Below, in pieces: positions 24,762 to 34,451 of a stretch of DNA of 64,000 nucleotides. Where the stretch lies: contig NZ_VYTY01000005.1 of NCBI RefSeq assembly GCF_009821115.1, forward strand, positions 186,001-250,000, in the 5' to 3' direction. The translations under genes were made by a program, and so were the position numbers. This DNA comes from Nitrincola alkalisediminis. Its GTDB lineage: Bacteria; Pseudomonadota; Gammaproteobacteria; Pseudomonadales; Balneatricaceae. The number at the start of each line of letters is the position of its first letter. The first letter of the stretch is position 1. The notes under the pieces are model-generated. The model was not told the DNA's origin. It saw only the letters and a program-made list of their open reading frames with translations, and searched no databases.

Positions 24762-25474
24762 ACAGCCTACTAGCCTTACCCAATCATCTGTTCGAAACGC
24801 CGATAGCGGCTATCGCGCTGACCTTGTTGGCCTTTTTTGCAGGTAACCAAGTGTTTCAATGGATGGGACGGCCCAGTTGGTGTCCGGGCATTTTAATTGC
24901 GGCGCTGATCGTCGTGTTAACGCTTGTCTTGTTGTCCGTTAACTATGAAGTCTATCAGCAAGGCGCTGCTTGGTTGGTGTTGCTCTTGGGGCCAGCGACC
25001 GTTGCACTTGGGATACCCTTGTATCAGCAAATGCATCATATTCGTGCCCTGTGGAAGCCTATACTCTTCACCCTCCCCCCGGCTGCAATATTGGCGGCCG
25101 TGTATTCTGTGCTGCTGGCATGGCTGGCGGGCGCGACCCCCGAAGTCATGGCCTCCCTTGCTCCTAAATCCGTGACCGCACCGATTGCCATTAGTATTAC
25201 GGAGCAATTGGGCGGCTCAATCCCGGTTCTAATGGGTGGACTGTTGATTACAGGTGTGATGGCAACCTTTTGGGTGTCCGTTTTGGTTAAAATTCTGAAT
25301 ATTCAGGATCACCGTGTAATTGGCTTTGCGTTGGGCATTAATGGCCATGCCATCGGGACGGTTAGAGCCTTCGAGTTAAGCCCGACTGCTGGCGCGTTTT
25401 CATCCTTAGGGATGGGACTCACGGCGGTGTTCACGGCGCTTTTCTTACCGATTGCATGGCGTTTGGTGTTTTAA
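24755..25474 (+). CDS. lrgB: LrgB/CidB-family membrane protein
   Basis: This 239-residue polytopic membrane protein is the partner of LrgA. Family motifs include LLGPATVALGIPLYQQM, LAPKSVTAPIAISI, GHAIGTVRAFELSPTAGAFSSLGMGL and the terminal FLPIAWRLVF. The order and overlap with lrgA are standard. The last 78 coding bases (25394-25471) recur, diverged, at 27812-27889 on the far side of the hybrid kinase gene, so this junction has been rearranged. Confidence 0.93.
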   Translation: MLDSLLALPNHLFETPIAAIALTLLAFFAGNQVFQWMGRPSWCPGILIAALIVVLTLVLLSVNYEVYQQGAAWLVLLLGPATVALGIPLYQQMHHIRALWKPILFTLPPAAILAAVYSVLLAWLAGATPEVMASLAPKSVTAPIAISITEQLGGSIPVLMGGLLITGVMATFWVSVLVKILNIQDHRVIGFALGINGHAIGTVRAFELSPTAGAFSSLGMGLTAVFTALFLPIAWRLVF

Positions 25475-25695
25475 CCCGTGTCAGACTAGAAAGCGTGTTG
25501 GTTCATCGTGGTTTTTGACAACGTCAAGAACAGGTTAATCGAGTTCAATTAAGGTTGCAGTGAATGATACGTGTCTTTGAGGTTTTGGTGCTAAGATGAT
25601 TTGAAAAGCTGACATCGTATTGCCTTCTTTGAACCCGTTAATACGCTTTCAGCTCAAGCATTTGACTTAATGTCATTTTCGTCATTGGGCGTCTT

Positions 25696-27795
25696 ATGAA
25701 AAAATATTTTGCAAACTTGTCCATTCGCTTCAGACTTCTCTTCGGTTTTGCATTATTGGGTTTTTTCTTGATCGGTGTAGCTGCGTTAAGTTGGCTTGCA
25801 CTTAATAAAGTCCAATCACATGCTGAGCAAATTATCGAAATGTTTGAACCCCAAGTAGACAGGATGACACGGGCTGAGTTGCTATTAGTTAAAATTTCAC
25901 TAGAAGCTCGTCATGCCATACTTTCTGTTGATGATGAGCAAGAACTGTCGGCGACTCTGGTTCGTGTGGCCGACGATCGTCAGACTTTAATCAGCTTGAT
26001 TAATGAAACGGAAGCGAATTTATCAACGGATGTAGGAAGAGATATCATCTCTAGCATTCGTGAAGCTGATACGGTGTTTTGGCAGCTTTCTCAACAAATC
26101 GTTGAGTTGGCGAAAGCGGGACAAACTGCCGATGCCTATGCACTTTTAACACGTGAAATTGTGCCTGCTCGCAATCGTATGCTTGAGTATATTGCTGATC
26201 AAAAAGAGTGGCAGCGCTATCTAATGAACCAAACATTAACAGATGCAAGAGATATTATTGCTCAGGTAAAGATTGTATTGGCGGTAGTTATCACCTTGTT
26301 ATTGATTTTTGTTAGCTTCTTTCTCGCACGTCTGGTCTATTCCATCACCAACCCACTGACAAGTTTATTCAACACGATTATTCAGGTAGAACAAAGCGGT
26401 GACTATACCAAACGAGTGGCTGTCGTTGGTGAGGATGAGGTCGCTAAAACGGCAGCTGCCTTTGATCGAATGATGGTACTTGTAGAAAATAGATCCAATG
26501 AGTTGGCTCGAAATCGCGAACATTTAGAAGAAATAGTGGAGCAACGTACGGCAGAATTAAGTCATGCCTTGGAAGCTGCTGAAGCGGCAAATCAAGCGAA
26601 AAGTCGTTTTTTAGCAACCATGAGTCATGAGCTTAGAACACCAATGAATGGAGTTTTGGGAATGGCGCAACTCTTGTTAGATAAACCAGCAACAAATGAG
26701 GAAGTGAATCACTATGCCCGAACCATCTTGCACTCGGGGCAGTCACTGCTTGTGTTGTTAAATGATATTCTTGATCTTTCGAAAGTAGAGTCAGGTAATC
26801 AAACACTCCATAAAAACGTATTAGCACCAGAAGACTTACTGCAAAGCATCTATGCGTTATTTATTAGTAACGCCAATGCAAAAGGTCTCAACATGTCTAC
26901 GGCTTGGAAAGGTCCCGTTGATCGTCGCTATCAAGGCGATGCAAATCGTTTGCAGCAAATGTTGTCTAATTTAACGAATAACGCCATAAAATTTACGCTT
27001 AGCGGTGATGTGATGATTGAAGCGACTGAAATCAGTCGAGAAAACAATTGGGCGGTCGTTGAGTTTTCAGTGGCCGATACGGGTATGGGGATTCCTGAGG
27101 AAAAACAAAATTTATTGTTTCGGCCTTTTAGTCAAGTGGATGACTCTAGTACGCGTCAGTTTGGTGGTACGGGTCTTGGGTTATCGATTGTAAAAAGTTT
27201 GGCTCAACTGATGGATGGAGAAGTCGGTATCCAAAGTGAAGAAAATAAAGGATCTCGTTTCTGGTTTAGGGTAAAACTGGAAGTTTTGGAAGAAACGCTT
27301 CTAACTGATCAAGCTGAGCAAGCACCATTAAAGACTAACATGAGCCATAAAGGGATCAATCCTGCGGGTATTCGGTTGGAAGGTCGAATTTTACTCGTTG
27401 AAGATAATAAAACGAATCAAATGGTTGCGACTATACTGCTTAAAAAGCTAGGACTTGATATTAGTGTGGCGGATAACGGGCAAATCGCGATTGAAAAAGT
27501 TATGACGGCAACGCAACCTTTTAATGCAGTATTAATGGATGTTCAGATGCCTGTATTAGATGGTCTTGGTGCGACTCAGGGGATCCGGTCTTGGGAAGCT
27601 GAGATGGGATTCAATCCGGTACCGATTATCGCCTTAACAGCGGGAGCTTTTCTTGAGGATAAAGAACAGTGTTTAGCTGCTGGAATGAGTGATTATTTAA
27701 CAAAACCTTTAAATGCAAATGACTTAGCTCAAACCTTGCTACGCTGGTTACCAGAAGCTCAAGAGGGAGCGTTTAATATCCAAGCGCGTTTCTGA
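25696..27795 (+). CDS. Orphan hybrid sensor histidine kinase
   Basis: A 699-residue membrane kinase. It has TM1 (about 12-35), a helical extracellular region (about 36-190), TM2 (about 193-215), HAMP, HisKA with His311 in [14 protein letters not shown], and HATPase ([27 protein letters not shown]). A C-terminal receiver has Asp615 in [11 protein letters not shown] and the TKPL lysine. No HPt domain or response regulator gene is adjacent, so its output is unknown. It is visibly AT-richer than lrgAB and the genes to the right. Upstream, 25475-25695 holds no other gene. The lrgB remnant just after its stop suggests it was inserted here. Confidence 0.93.
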   Translation: MKKYFANLSIRFRLLFGFALLGFFLIGVAALSWLALNKVQSHAEQIIEMFEPQVDRMTRAELLLVKISLEARHAILSVDDEQELSATLVRVADDRQTLISLINETEANLSTDVGRDIISSIREADTVFWQLSQQIVELAKAGQTADAYALLTREIVPARNRMLEYIADQKEWQRYLMNQTLTDARDIIAQVKIVLAVVITLLLIFVSFFLARLVYSITNPLTSLFNTIIQVEQSGDYTKRVAVVGEDEVAKTAAAFDRMMVLVENRSNELARNREHLEEIVEQRTAELSHALEAAEAANQAKSRFLATMSHELRTPMNGVLGMAQLLLDKPATNEEVNHYARTILHSGQSLLVLLNDILDLSKVESGNQTLHKNVLAPEDLLQSIYALFISNANAKGLNMSTAWKGPVDRRYQGDANRLQQMLSNLTNNAIKFTLSGDVMIEATEISRENNWAVVEFSVADTGMGIPEEKQNLLFRPFSQVDDSSTRQFGGTGLGLSIVKSLAQLMDGEVGIQSEENKGSRFWFRVKLEVLEETLLTDQAEQAPLKTNMSHKGINPAGIRLEGRILLVEDNKTNQMVATILLKKLGLDISVADNGQIAIEKVMTATQPFNAVLMDVQMPVLDGLGATQGIRSWEAEMGFNPVPIIALTAGAFLEDKEQCLAAGMSDYLTKPLNANDLAQTLLRWLPEAQEGAFNIQARF

Positions 27796-27811
27796 GTAGT
27801 CTGCCGCCAGT

Positions 27812-27892
27812 GTGTTTTCATCCTCAGGGATGGAGCTGACGGCGGTGTTTGCGTCGCCTTTCTTACCGATTGCATGGTGTTTAGTGTTTCAA
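27812..27892 (+). pseudogene. Decayed duplicate of the lrgB 3' end
   Basis: Bases 27812-27889 align without gaps to 25394-25471, the last 26 codons of lrgB, with 67 of 78 bases identical by hand count (about 86%). In the lrgB frame it reads VFSSSGMELTAVF...FLPIAWCLVF against AFSSLGMGLTAVF...FLPIAWRLVF, 19 of 26 residues the same. The stop codon has become CAA and no start is present. It directly abuts the 3' end of the convergent carbonic anhydrase gene, so it probably marks the original lrgB end before the kinase region came in. Confidence 0.85.
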
Positions 27893-27903
27893 CCAGCACC
27901 TGA

Positions 27904-28446
27904 TCAACGAGGCTCCTGTTCGTCTAGATAGGTATCTTTTAGACGCGAGTAATTCTGTGCACTGTAGGAAAAAAAGGCCTTTTCTTGATCGCTGAGTGCT
28001 CGGATTTGCTTCACCGGACGACCCACGTATAAAAAACCGGACTCGAGTCGTTTGCCAGGCGGCACCAGACTGCCCGCTCCAATCACCACCTCATCCTCTA
28101 CAACCGCGCCGTCCATGACCATGCTGCCCATGCCAACCAAGATACGATTGCCAAGGGTGCAGCCATGCAACATGGCTTGATGCCCCACGGTCACTTCATC
28201 CCCGATAATTAATGGATAACCGTCGGGATTAAAAGGTCCCGCATGCGTGATATGCAATACAGACCCATCTTGAATACTGGTTTTTGCGCCAATCTTTATA
28301 TGATGCATATCGCCGCGAATCACCACTAATGGCCAAATGGATGAATCATCGCCAATCGATACGTCACCAATGATCACGGCGGTTGCGTCAATAAAAACTT
28401 TTTTTCCAATCTTGGGCGTAATACCCTGATAGGTACGTATAGACAT
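27904..28446 (-). CDS. Gamma-class carbonic anhydrase family protein (YrdA-like)
   Basis: This is a left-handed beta-helix protein of hexapeptide repeats, about 180 residues. It carries the gamma carbonic anhydrase metal ligands: His in VLHITH and the pair in VGHQAMLHGC. VVIRGDMHHIKIG and PPGKRLESGFLYVGRPVKQIR are typical of the YrdA/PaaY group. The start is ATG 28446 (MSIRTYQGITPKIG). A longer in-frame extension to 28542 would run into the upstream region of prlC and is unlikely. Many YrdA-type proteins show weak or no carbonic anhydrase activity, so the reaction is not assured. Divergent from prlC. Confidence 0.92.
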   Translation of the reverse strand: MSIRTYQGITPKIGKKVFIDATAVIIGDVSIGDDSSIWPLVVIRGDMHHIKIGAKTSIQDGSVLHITHAGPFNPDGYPLIIGDEVTVGHQAMLHGCTLGNRILVGMGSMVMDGAVVEDEVVIGAGSLVPPGKRLESGFLYVGRPVKQIRALSDQEKAFFSYSAQNYSRLKDTYLDEQEPR

Positions 28447-28550
28447 AATAAAAACCCTTAATGAGTTGAAAAGCGAGAAAGCCTGCCTCATTGTATAGTA
28501 AATCGTGTATGCGCACTTCTTGCGATCATCGAATTGGAGCATCCAGAGTT

Positions 28551-30587
28551 ATGAGTAATCCGTTATTAGAGCAGCATCAGTTACCGCCTTTCTCTAGCAT
28601 TCAAGCGTCACATATAGAACCAGCGCTTGATCATTTGTTGGCCGAGAACAGGTTGTTGATCGAAGACATTACGGCGAAGACAGATGCACATGATTGGCAA
28701 TCGTTGGTGATGACGTTGGATGAAGCCGGGGATCGTTTATCGAATGCCTGGTCGGTTGCATCGCATTTAAACAGCGTGATGAATTCTGACGAATTAAGAG
28801 AAGTCTACAATCGCTGCTTACCTAAGCTTTCTGAATACTGGACAGAAATGGGGCAAAACAAGGCATTGTTCTATGCCTACGCACGCTTAGCCGAGAGTGA
28901 GGAGTATCAAACACTCAATGCCATTCAAAAACGTGTTATTGATAATGCGCTTAGAGACTTTAAGTTGTCAGGCATTGCATTAGAGGGAGATGACAAGGTG
29001 CGTTACGCTGAGATTCAAAAGCGCCTGTCTGAGCTGACCAACAAGTTCTCTGAGAATGTGCTGGATGCAACACAAGGCTGGTATTATGCCACCGATGACA
29101 TAGCGTCCTTAGCGGGCTTACCCGAAGATGCGATAGCGGCGGCAAAATCGGCAGCGAGCAGTCGAGATTTACAAGGTTATGTGATTACCTTGGACTTCCC
29201 TGCGTACTACGCGGTGATGACCTATGCCGAGGATGCAAAGCTGCGTGAAACCCTATATCGCGCGTACTCGACCCGTGCCTCAGATCAAGGGCCTACCGCT
29301 GGTCAGTGGGATAATACCGAGATTATTAATGAGATTCTGACGCTTCGTCATGAGCTTGCCTCGTTATTAGGCTTTGCCTCGTATGCCGATTACTCCTTAG
29401 CCACCAAAATGGCGGACTCGCCCGCGCAAGTCATTCAGTTTTTAGAAGACCTCGCCATTCGCAGCAAACCTGTGGCGGAGCAAGACTTAGCCGAGTTAAA
29501 AGCCTTTGCACAGGAACTTGATGGTTGCACGGAGCTCATGCCATGGGATATCAGTTTTTATGCTGAAAAGCTGAAGCAGCAGCGCTACCAAGTGTCTCAG
29601 CAAATGCTGAAACCCTACTTCCCTTTACCAAAGGTTTTGTCTGGACTGTTTGAGATAGTGCAGCGTTTGTTTGGCGTGACATTAACCGAACAACCCAATT
29701 CAGAGGTTTGGCATAAGGACGTTCGCTTTTTTGAAGTGTCACGTCAGGGCGAGGTCATTGCTTACTGTTATCTAGATCCCTTTGCGCGCGCGAATAAACG
29801 GGGAGGCGCTTGGATGGGCGATTGTCGTGGCCGCCGTCGTCGTTTAGAGGGCTCGATACAGCTGCCAGTGGCATATCTTGTCTGTAATTTTACGCCGCCT
29901 GTCGGCGATAAACCTGCCCTCTTGACCCATGATGAAGTGACCACCCTCTTCCATGAGTTTGGTCATGGATTGCATCATATGCTGACAAAAATGGAATACT
30001 CCGATATCAGTGGTATTCATGGTGTGGCATGGGATGCTGTCGAGCTACCCAGCCAATTTATGGAGAATTGGTGTTGGGAGCCTGAAGGGCTAGCCTTGAT
30101 GTCAGGGCATTACGAAACGGGAGATGCCTTGCCGCAAGAGTTGCTCGACAAGATGCTAGCGGCTAAGCATTTTCAAGCGGGTATGATGATGGTGCGTCAA
30201 TTAGAGTTCTCATTATTTGATTTCCGTCTTCATTCCGAATATCAGCCAGGTGTTACAGAGGTACAAACTCTCTTGGATGAGGTTAGATCACAGGTGTCTG
30301 TCTTGCTGCCCCCTGCTGAAAATCGCTTTCAACACAGTTTTGGCCACATCTTTTCCGGCGGTTATGCTGCAGGCTATTACAGTTATAAGTGGGCTGAAGT
30401 TTTATCGGCTGACGCCTTTTCTCGCTTTGAAGAAGAAGGGATTTTTAACAGTCAAGCGGGGGCTGATTTTAGAACACAGGTATTGGAAAAAGGCGGCTCT
30501 GACGAACCGATGAATCTATTCGTCGCGTTTAGAGGTCGGGAACCGAGTGTCGATGCCCTTCTTCGCCATAACGGGATTACAAGGTAA
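28551..30587 (+). CDS. prlC: Oligopeptidase A
   Basis: PrlC is a cytoplasmic M3-family zinc metallopeptidase that degrades peptides, including cleaved signal peptides. The HEXXH motif lies in LFHEFGHGLHHML, with the third zinc ligand in the downstream glutamate region (GVAWDAVELPSQFMENW). It has 678 residues, near the E. coli length. The start is ATG 28551 (MSNPLLEQHQLPPF), preceded by CCAGAG; an earlier TTG-initiated extension lacks support. The YheV-like gene follows 4 bp later. Confidence 0.97.
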   Translation: MSNPLLEQHQLPPFSSIQASHIEPALDHLLAENRLLIEDITAKTDAHDWQSLVMTLDEAGDRLSNAWSVASHLNSVMNSDELREVYNRCLPKLSEYWTEMGQNKALFYAYARLAESEEYQTLNAIQKRVIDNALRDFKLSGIALEGDDKVRYAEIQKRLSELTNKFSENVLDATQGWYYATDDIASLAGLPEDAIAAAKSAASSRDLQGYVITLDFPAYYAVMTYAEDAKLRETLYRAYSTRASDQGPTAGQWDNTEIINEILTLRHELASLLGFASYADYSLATKMADSPAQVIQFLEDLAIRSKPVAEQDLAELKAFAQELDGCTELMPWDISFYAEKLKQQRYQVSQQMLKPYFPLPKVLSGLFEIVQRLFGVTLTEQPNSEVWHKDVRFFEVSRQGEVIAYCYLDPFARANKRGGAWMGDCRGRRRRLEGSIQLPVAYLVCNFTPPVGDKPALLTHDEVTTLFHEFGHGLHHMLTKMEYSDISGIHGVAWDAVELPSQFMENWCWEPEGLALMSGHYETGDALPQELLDKMLAAKHFQAGMMMVRQLEFSLFDFRLHSEYQPGVTEVQTLLDEVRSQVSVLLPPAENRFQHSFGHIFSGGYAAGYYSYKWAEVLSADAFSRFEEEGIFNSQAGADFRTQVLEKGGSDEPMNLFVAFRGREPSVDALLRHNGITR

Positions 30588-30591
30588 CGCC

Positions 30592-30885
30592 ATGAGTCAG
30601 ATAAAGCGATTTATTGCAGGTGCGGTGTGTCCACGCTGTGGAAAAATGGATTGTGTTCGAATGTACCGCGATGAAGAACGCGAGCATCGAGAGTGCATTG
30701 AGTGTGGATTTGCCGATTCGCTTCGTTTGGATGGGCGTCCTGAACCCTCTGAGCTGAATACTCGTGTGAATGGCGACACAAAAACGCCAGCGAGCATCAG
30801 GTCAGAGCCGGAAGTGAAAGCTCAGCCGATCAAGTTTTTTACGAAACCGAAAAAGGCGGCTGATGAGGGGAACAATCGTCATTAA
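30592..30885 (+). CDS. YheV-family small zinc-ribbon protein
   Basis: A 97-residue protein with CPRCGK and CIECGF, two CXXC knuckles that form a zinc-ribbon-like fold in its first half (RFIAGAVCPRCGKMDCVRMY). The tail is charged and probably disordered. Homologues lie downstream of prlC in many gammaproteobacteria; function is not known. The start is ATG 30592, right after the prlC stop, and a terminator follows. Confidence 0.85.
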   Translation: MSQIKRFIAGAVCPRCGKMDCVRMYRDEEREHRECIECGFADSLRLDGRPEPSELNTRVNGDTKTPASIRSEPEVKAQPIKFFTKPKKAADEGNNRH

Positions 30886-30913
30886 CGATTGTTTGACAGA
30901 GAGTGATGACTGG

Positions 30914-30939
30914 GGGGGCCGATTTGCCCCCTCTTTTTT
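30914..30939 (+). terminator. Intrinsic terminator after prlC-yheV
   Basis: GGGGGC (30914-30919) pairs with GCCCCC (30926-30931) around a 6-base loop, followed by TCTTTTTT. It lies between the YheV-like stop and the convergent MATE transporter stop. Confidence 0.88.
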
Positions 30940-30965
30940 GGAGCCTTTCTACCCAGTCACCTTCG

Positions 30966-32306
30966 TTAAAACCCCCAGCGGTTGTGTCGACATAATTGAC
31001 GGTAGACCCAAAGTCCCGTCAGGGCGCGCGCGATAAATAGGCAGACTAGGGCTGACCATAAGCCATGATTGCCATAGCTTTGGGTTAGCCACCAAACGGG
31101 AAAAAATACAAAGAACACAGAGACCAGCATGGTATTTTGCATGGCTTTGGCTTGAGATGTACCAATAAAAATCCCATCCAGTAAAAACCCCCAAACCCCT
31201 ACCAGTGGTAAGATGATCAGCCAAGGCAGATACAGGCTAGCAAGCTCACGTACGCTCGCAATATTGGTCAGTAAATGAATAATTGGAATGCCGAAGACAC
31301 CAAATGCCAGTGTCAGCAGTACTGCACTTGCCAATGACCATAACGCGGTGGCTGTCACCAGTTGGTAAAATCGGATGGTATTTCGCTCACCTAAAATACG
31401 CCCAGAGAGTGCTTCAGTTGCATGCGCAAATCCATCTAATGCATTTGAAATGAGCATGAGAAAGGTCAGTAAGACGGCATTCGCGGCGAGGACATCGGCA
31501 CCTTGTCGGGAACCCTGAGCGGTAAAAAAAGCAAAACACAGCAATAGACTCAGCGTCCGAATAAATAAATAACGATTAATCTTAAGTAGTTGTGTGTATT
31601 CCGCTAAATATCGAAGTTTGGCAAGGATAAAATGACCTGGTATTAAACGTAGATGCCGTCGGCAGAAAAACAAGCCAAGCAGCAAGCTAATGTATTCGGC
31701 AATCACAGTACCGAATGCCACACCTTCTGCCCTCATTGAAAAGCCTAAGACAAAGAGGAGGTTTAATAAAATATTAATGAGGTTGGTCAGCGTTAACAAA
31801 AGCAGAGGAATGCGAGTGTTTTGATTGCCAACAAACCAGCCCAGTAAAACATAATTGCACAAGACAGCAGGTGCTCCCCAAATCCGAATATTGGCATAGG
31901 CCCACGCTTGCTCTGTTACATCGGGACTGGCGGCGGCAAGTGTCAATGCAAGCTGGATTAATGGGGCTTGTAGCAACAGAATCGTACTTGCAATGGCCAA
32001 GGCTAAAATAAGCGATTGCGCCAGTGTAGTACGGTTTGATGAACCATCGTCACGTCCCACCGCCTGTGCAACCAAGCCCGTAGTACCCATGCGTAAAAAA
32101 CCGAACGCCCAAAACAAGGTCGAAAACAGAACGCCAGCAACGGCAATTGCCGCTAAATAGCGAGGGTCTGGTAGGTGACCAAGTATTGCGGTATCTGCTA
32201 GACCCAGTAAAGGAACGGTCATGTTCGATAGCATTATTGGCCAGGCAAGTTGCCAAACTTGCTTGTTTAGCACTTTATCTGGCCAATACGGGTATGAGGT
32301 TTTCAT
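30966..32306 (-). CDS. MATE-family efflux transporter (DinF-like)
   Basis: A 446-residue protein with about 12 transmembrane segments and the DinF-group start (LAWPIMLSNMTVPLLGLADTAILGHL). MATE proteins export cationic drugs, metabolites or toxic compounds using sodium or proton gradients. Its ATG overlaps the znuB stop by 4 bp (ATGA), so it is the last gene of a zur-znuC-znuB-MATE transcript. That placement suggests expression with zinc uptake; its substrate cannot be read from sequence. Confidence 0.92.
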   Translation of the reverse strand: MKTSYPYWPDKVLNKQVWQLAWPIMLSNMTVPLLGLADTAILGHLPDPRYLAAIAVAGVLFSTLFWAFGFLRMGTTGLVAQAVGRDDGSSNRTTLAQSLILALAIASTILLLQAPLIQLALTLAAASPDVTEQAWAYANIRIWGAPAVLCNYVLLGWFVGNQNTRIPLLLLTLTNLINILLNLLFVLGFSMRAEGVAFGTVIAEYISLLLGLFFCRRHLRLIPGHFILAKLRYLAEYTQLLKINRYLFIRTLSLLLCFAFFTAQGSRQGADVLAANAVLLTFLMLISNALDGFAHATEALSGRILGERNTIRFYQLVTATALWSLASAVLLTLAFGVFGIPIIHLLTNIASVRELASLYLPWLIILPLVGVWGFLLDGIFIGTSQAKAMQNTMLVSVFFVFFPVWWLTQSYGNHGLWSALVCLFIARALTGLWVYRQLCRHNRWGF

Positions 32307-33097
32307 GAAGATGAACGGCGAGCAGGTAAGGTGTATAGGATTAAAAAGACAAGTAAGGATGTGACGACAACCGAAGGACCTGCTGGCGTATCAAATGTCC
32401 AGGAAGCCCATATCCCGCCAGTGACCGATAGCATTCCTAAAGCGGAAGCAATACAAGCCATTTGTTCAGGCGTTGTGGATAACTTACGCGCCGCAGCGGC
32501 AGGAATGATCAATAAAGAGGTGATTAATAAAATACCCACCAGTTTCATTGCGACAGCAATCACGATGGCGATCATTAACATTAAGAGAAGCCGCACCCGT
32601 GTGACGGGGACGCCTTCAACTCTGGCTAGCTCTTCATTGATCGTAATTGCCAATAATGGATTCCATAATCGCCACAGGAGTATCAGAACAACACTCCCGC
32701 CACCATAGACCCAAAGCAGATCGGTAGGAGCAATGGCCAATAAATCACCAAATAAGTACTCCATCAAATCAATACGAATATGGTCGAGAAGGGATACAGC
32801 GACTAAGCCGATTGATAGAGCACTGTGCGCCATGATTCCCAGTAAGGTATCGGTTGCAACCCAGTGTTGCTTTTGTAACGCGACAAGTAGAATCGATAGC
32901 AATACGCAGCAGACCATAACCGCTAAATTAAGGTTAATACTGAACAAAAACCCTAACGCGACGCCCATCAACGCTGAGTGCGCTAAGGTGTCACCGAAAT
33001 AGGCCATGCGTCGCCAGACAACAAACGCACCTAAGGGACCTGTAATGGCGGCAACACCAAGCCCACCGAATAGAGCCAGTAATAAAAAATCAGGCAC
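32303..33097 (-). CDS. znuB: Zinc ABC transporter permease ZnuB
   Basis: ZnuB is the inner-membrane permease of the high-affinity zinc importer. Family motifs are [30 protein letters not shown] and [18 protein letters not shown]. The start is GTG 33097: AAAGAGG lies about 8 bases upstream, the product begins [12 protein letters not shown], and the GTG overlaps the znuC stop. An ATG at 33136 would add residues unlike other ZnuB proteins. About 264 residues. It overlaps the MATE gene at its 3' end. Confidence 0.96.
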   Translation of the reverse strand: MPDFLLLALFGGLGVAAITGPLGAFVVWRRMAYFGDTLAHSALMGVALGFLFSINLNLAVMVCCVLLSILLVALQKQHWVATDTLLGIMAHSALSIGLVAVSLLDHIRIDLMEYLFGDLLAIAPTDLLWVYGGGSVVLILLWRLWNPLLAITINEELARVEGVPVTRVRLLLMLMIAIVIAVAMKLVGILLITSLLIIPAAAARKLSTTPEQMACIASALGMLSVTGGIWASWTFDTPAGPSVVVTSLLVFLILYTLPARRSSS

Positions 33098-33878
33098 GCG
33101 TTGTGACCTCTTTTTCGGATAATGAGGGATGATCAATAATCACTTCACCGTGCGTATCGTGACAATGATCATGTTGATGATTATACAGCGCAAATGCATC
33201 CGCTTGTGAGCGGCCAAACAGCTCAATAAATGAAGGATCATTGCTAACGCGTGCAGGGTGGCCTGAGCAGCAGACGTGCTGATTTAAGCAGATGACGTGA
33301 TCCGTCGATGACATGACCAAATGCAAATCGTGAGAGATCATTAAAATACCGCATTTGCGTTGTTCGCGGATGGCTGTAATGAGCGCGTAAAGCTCGGTTT
33401 GTCCATTCACATCGACTCCTTGAACGGGCTCATCCAAGACCAGTAGTTTGGGATCACGTAACAATGCACGTGCCAGCATCACTCGTTGCGTTTCACCACC
33501 GGAGAGATCATGGAATGAGTGCATCAAGAGATGTTGTGCGCCCACCTGATCCAGGGTTTTTTCCAAGACAGCTGCTGATGCGTTTTGAGCCCCCAGGGTT
33601 AAAAAACGTTTAACGGTCAGCGGCATGGTTTTATCAATTTGTAGCTTTTGTGGCATGTAGCCGACTTTCAATCCAGGAGTACACCATAGATTTCCAGAGG
33701 TAGGCTTGATAAGACCGAGCACGACCCTAACCAGAGTGGTTTTACCTGCTCCGTTAGGCCCAATGAGCGTGGTAATACAGTTATCATGCAAGGATAAGGA
33801 AATGTTTTTAAGTGTTTCTTGGCGTCCGAAACGAACGCTGACCTGTTCAAGCCTAACCAAGTCAGGATGGATTGGCAT
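33090..33878 (-). CDS. znuC: Zinc ABC transporter ATP-binding protein ZnuC
   Basis: ZnuC powers ZnuABC zinc import. It has Walker [11 protein letters not shown], signature [16 protein letters not shown], Walker [13 protein letters not shown] and the H-loop SHDLHLVM. The C-terminal tail is His-rich ([14 protein letters not shown]), as in many ZnuC proteins. I start at ATG 33878 ([15 protein letters not shown]); GTG 33890 is an in-frame alternative. It overlaps zur upstream and znuB downstream, so the operon is tightly packed. Confidence 0.96.
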   Translation of the reverse strand: MPIHPDLVRLEQVSVRFGRQETLKNISLSLHDNCITTLIGPNGAGKTTLVRVVLGLIKPTSGNLWCTPGLKVGYMPQKLQIDKTMPLTVKRFLTLGAQNASAAVLEKTLDQVGAQHLLMHSFHDLSGGETQRVMLARALLRDPKLLVLDEPVQGVDVNGQTELYALITAIREQRKCGILMISHDLHLVMSSTDHVICLNQHVCCSGHPARVSNDPSFIELFGRSQADAFALYNHQHDHCHDTHGEVIIDHPSLSEKEVTTRA

Positions 33879-34380
33879 TGTGTTCTTCACTCTTTTGATT
33901 GGCTAACTGGCATTCTGGACAGGTTCCCAGTATTTCAACGGTTTCTTGTTCAATTGAAAAACCGAGTTGTTGAGCGTGCGTTTCTAGCGCTAAGTTTACG
34001 TCAGATGATGTGATTTCATGGGCTTGTTGGCATTGTTTGCAGATAAAAAAATGGCCTGAGTGTGCCTTTTCAGGATGAGCACAGCCAACAAATGCATTCA
34101 ATGATGCTAAACGATGCACGAGGCCCAGTTCTTGTAAAAACTCCAATGCGCGGTAGACGGTTGGCGGTGCCGAGTTAAAACCAGCATTGGCCAAGCTCGG
34201 TAAAAGATCGTAAGCCCCAAGGGGTTTGTGGCTTGACCAGATCATACGTAAGACTAACTCTCGGATGGGTGTGAGACGTTGCTGTCGATCTTTACAAATA
34301 CGTTTTGCGGATGTCAGCGCATCGTCAATGCAGTGTTGATGATCATGATGGCAAATAAATGTCGGATTTTTTTTAGACAT
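33862..34380 (-). CDS. zur: Zinc uptake regulator Zur (Fur family)
   Basis: Zur is the zinc-sensing repressor of zinc uptake genes. The Fur-family winged helix ([37 protein letters not shown]) comes first. A dimerisation and metal domain follows with [14 protein letters not shown] and a CPEC motif, which supply the structural zinc cysteines. The start is ATG 34380 with AGGTG upstream. It heads zur-znuC-znuB-MATE and faces znuA across a consensus Zur box, so it very probably regulates both directions and itself. Confidence 0.95.
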   Translation of the reverse strand: MSKKNPTFICHHDHQHCIDDALTSAKRICKDRQQRLTPIRELVLRMIWSSHKPLGAYDLLPSLANAGFNSAPPTVYRALEFLQELGLVHRLASLNAFVGCAHPEKAHSGHFFICKQCQQAHEITSSDVNLALETHAQQLGFSIEQETVEILGTCPECQLANQKSEEHNANPS

Positions 34381-34405
34381 GGTCACCTAAGTTCCGATTA
34401 ACAAT

Positions 34406-34418
34406 GTTATAGTATAAC
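34406..34418. promoter_or_regulatory. Zur box between zur and znuA
   Basis: GTTATAGTATAAC is a perfect palindrome around one central base, matching the core of the known gammaproteobacterial Zur operator (GTTATANTATAAC). It lies 26 bp from the zur start and 34 bp from the znuA start, placed to block both divergent promoters when zinc is plentiful. Confidence 0.92.
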
Positions 34419-34451
34419 TTTAAAAAAGTTTAATTGGGATCAAATACTATC

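Noticed and set aside
26145-26160. A half-matching parS-like sequence (AACACGTGAAAT) in the hybrid kinase gene
   Set aside because: Only one arm resembles the 16-bp palindrome and it is not symmetrical; unlike the two exact copies near the origin.
28447-28542. A 32-residue N-terminal extension of the carbonic anhydrase
   Set aside because: It overlaps the divergent promoter region of prlC, lacks a Shine-Dalgarno and does not resemble the family N-terminus; the start at 28446 fits.
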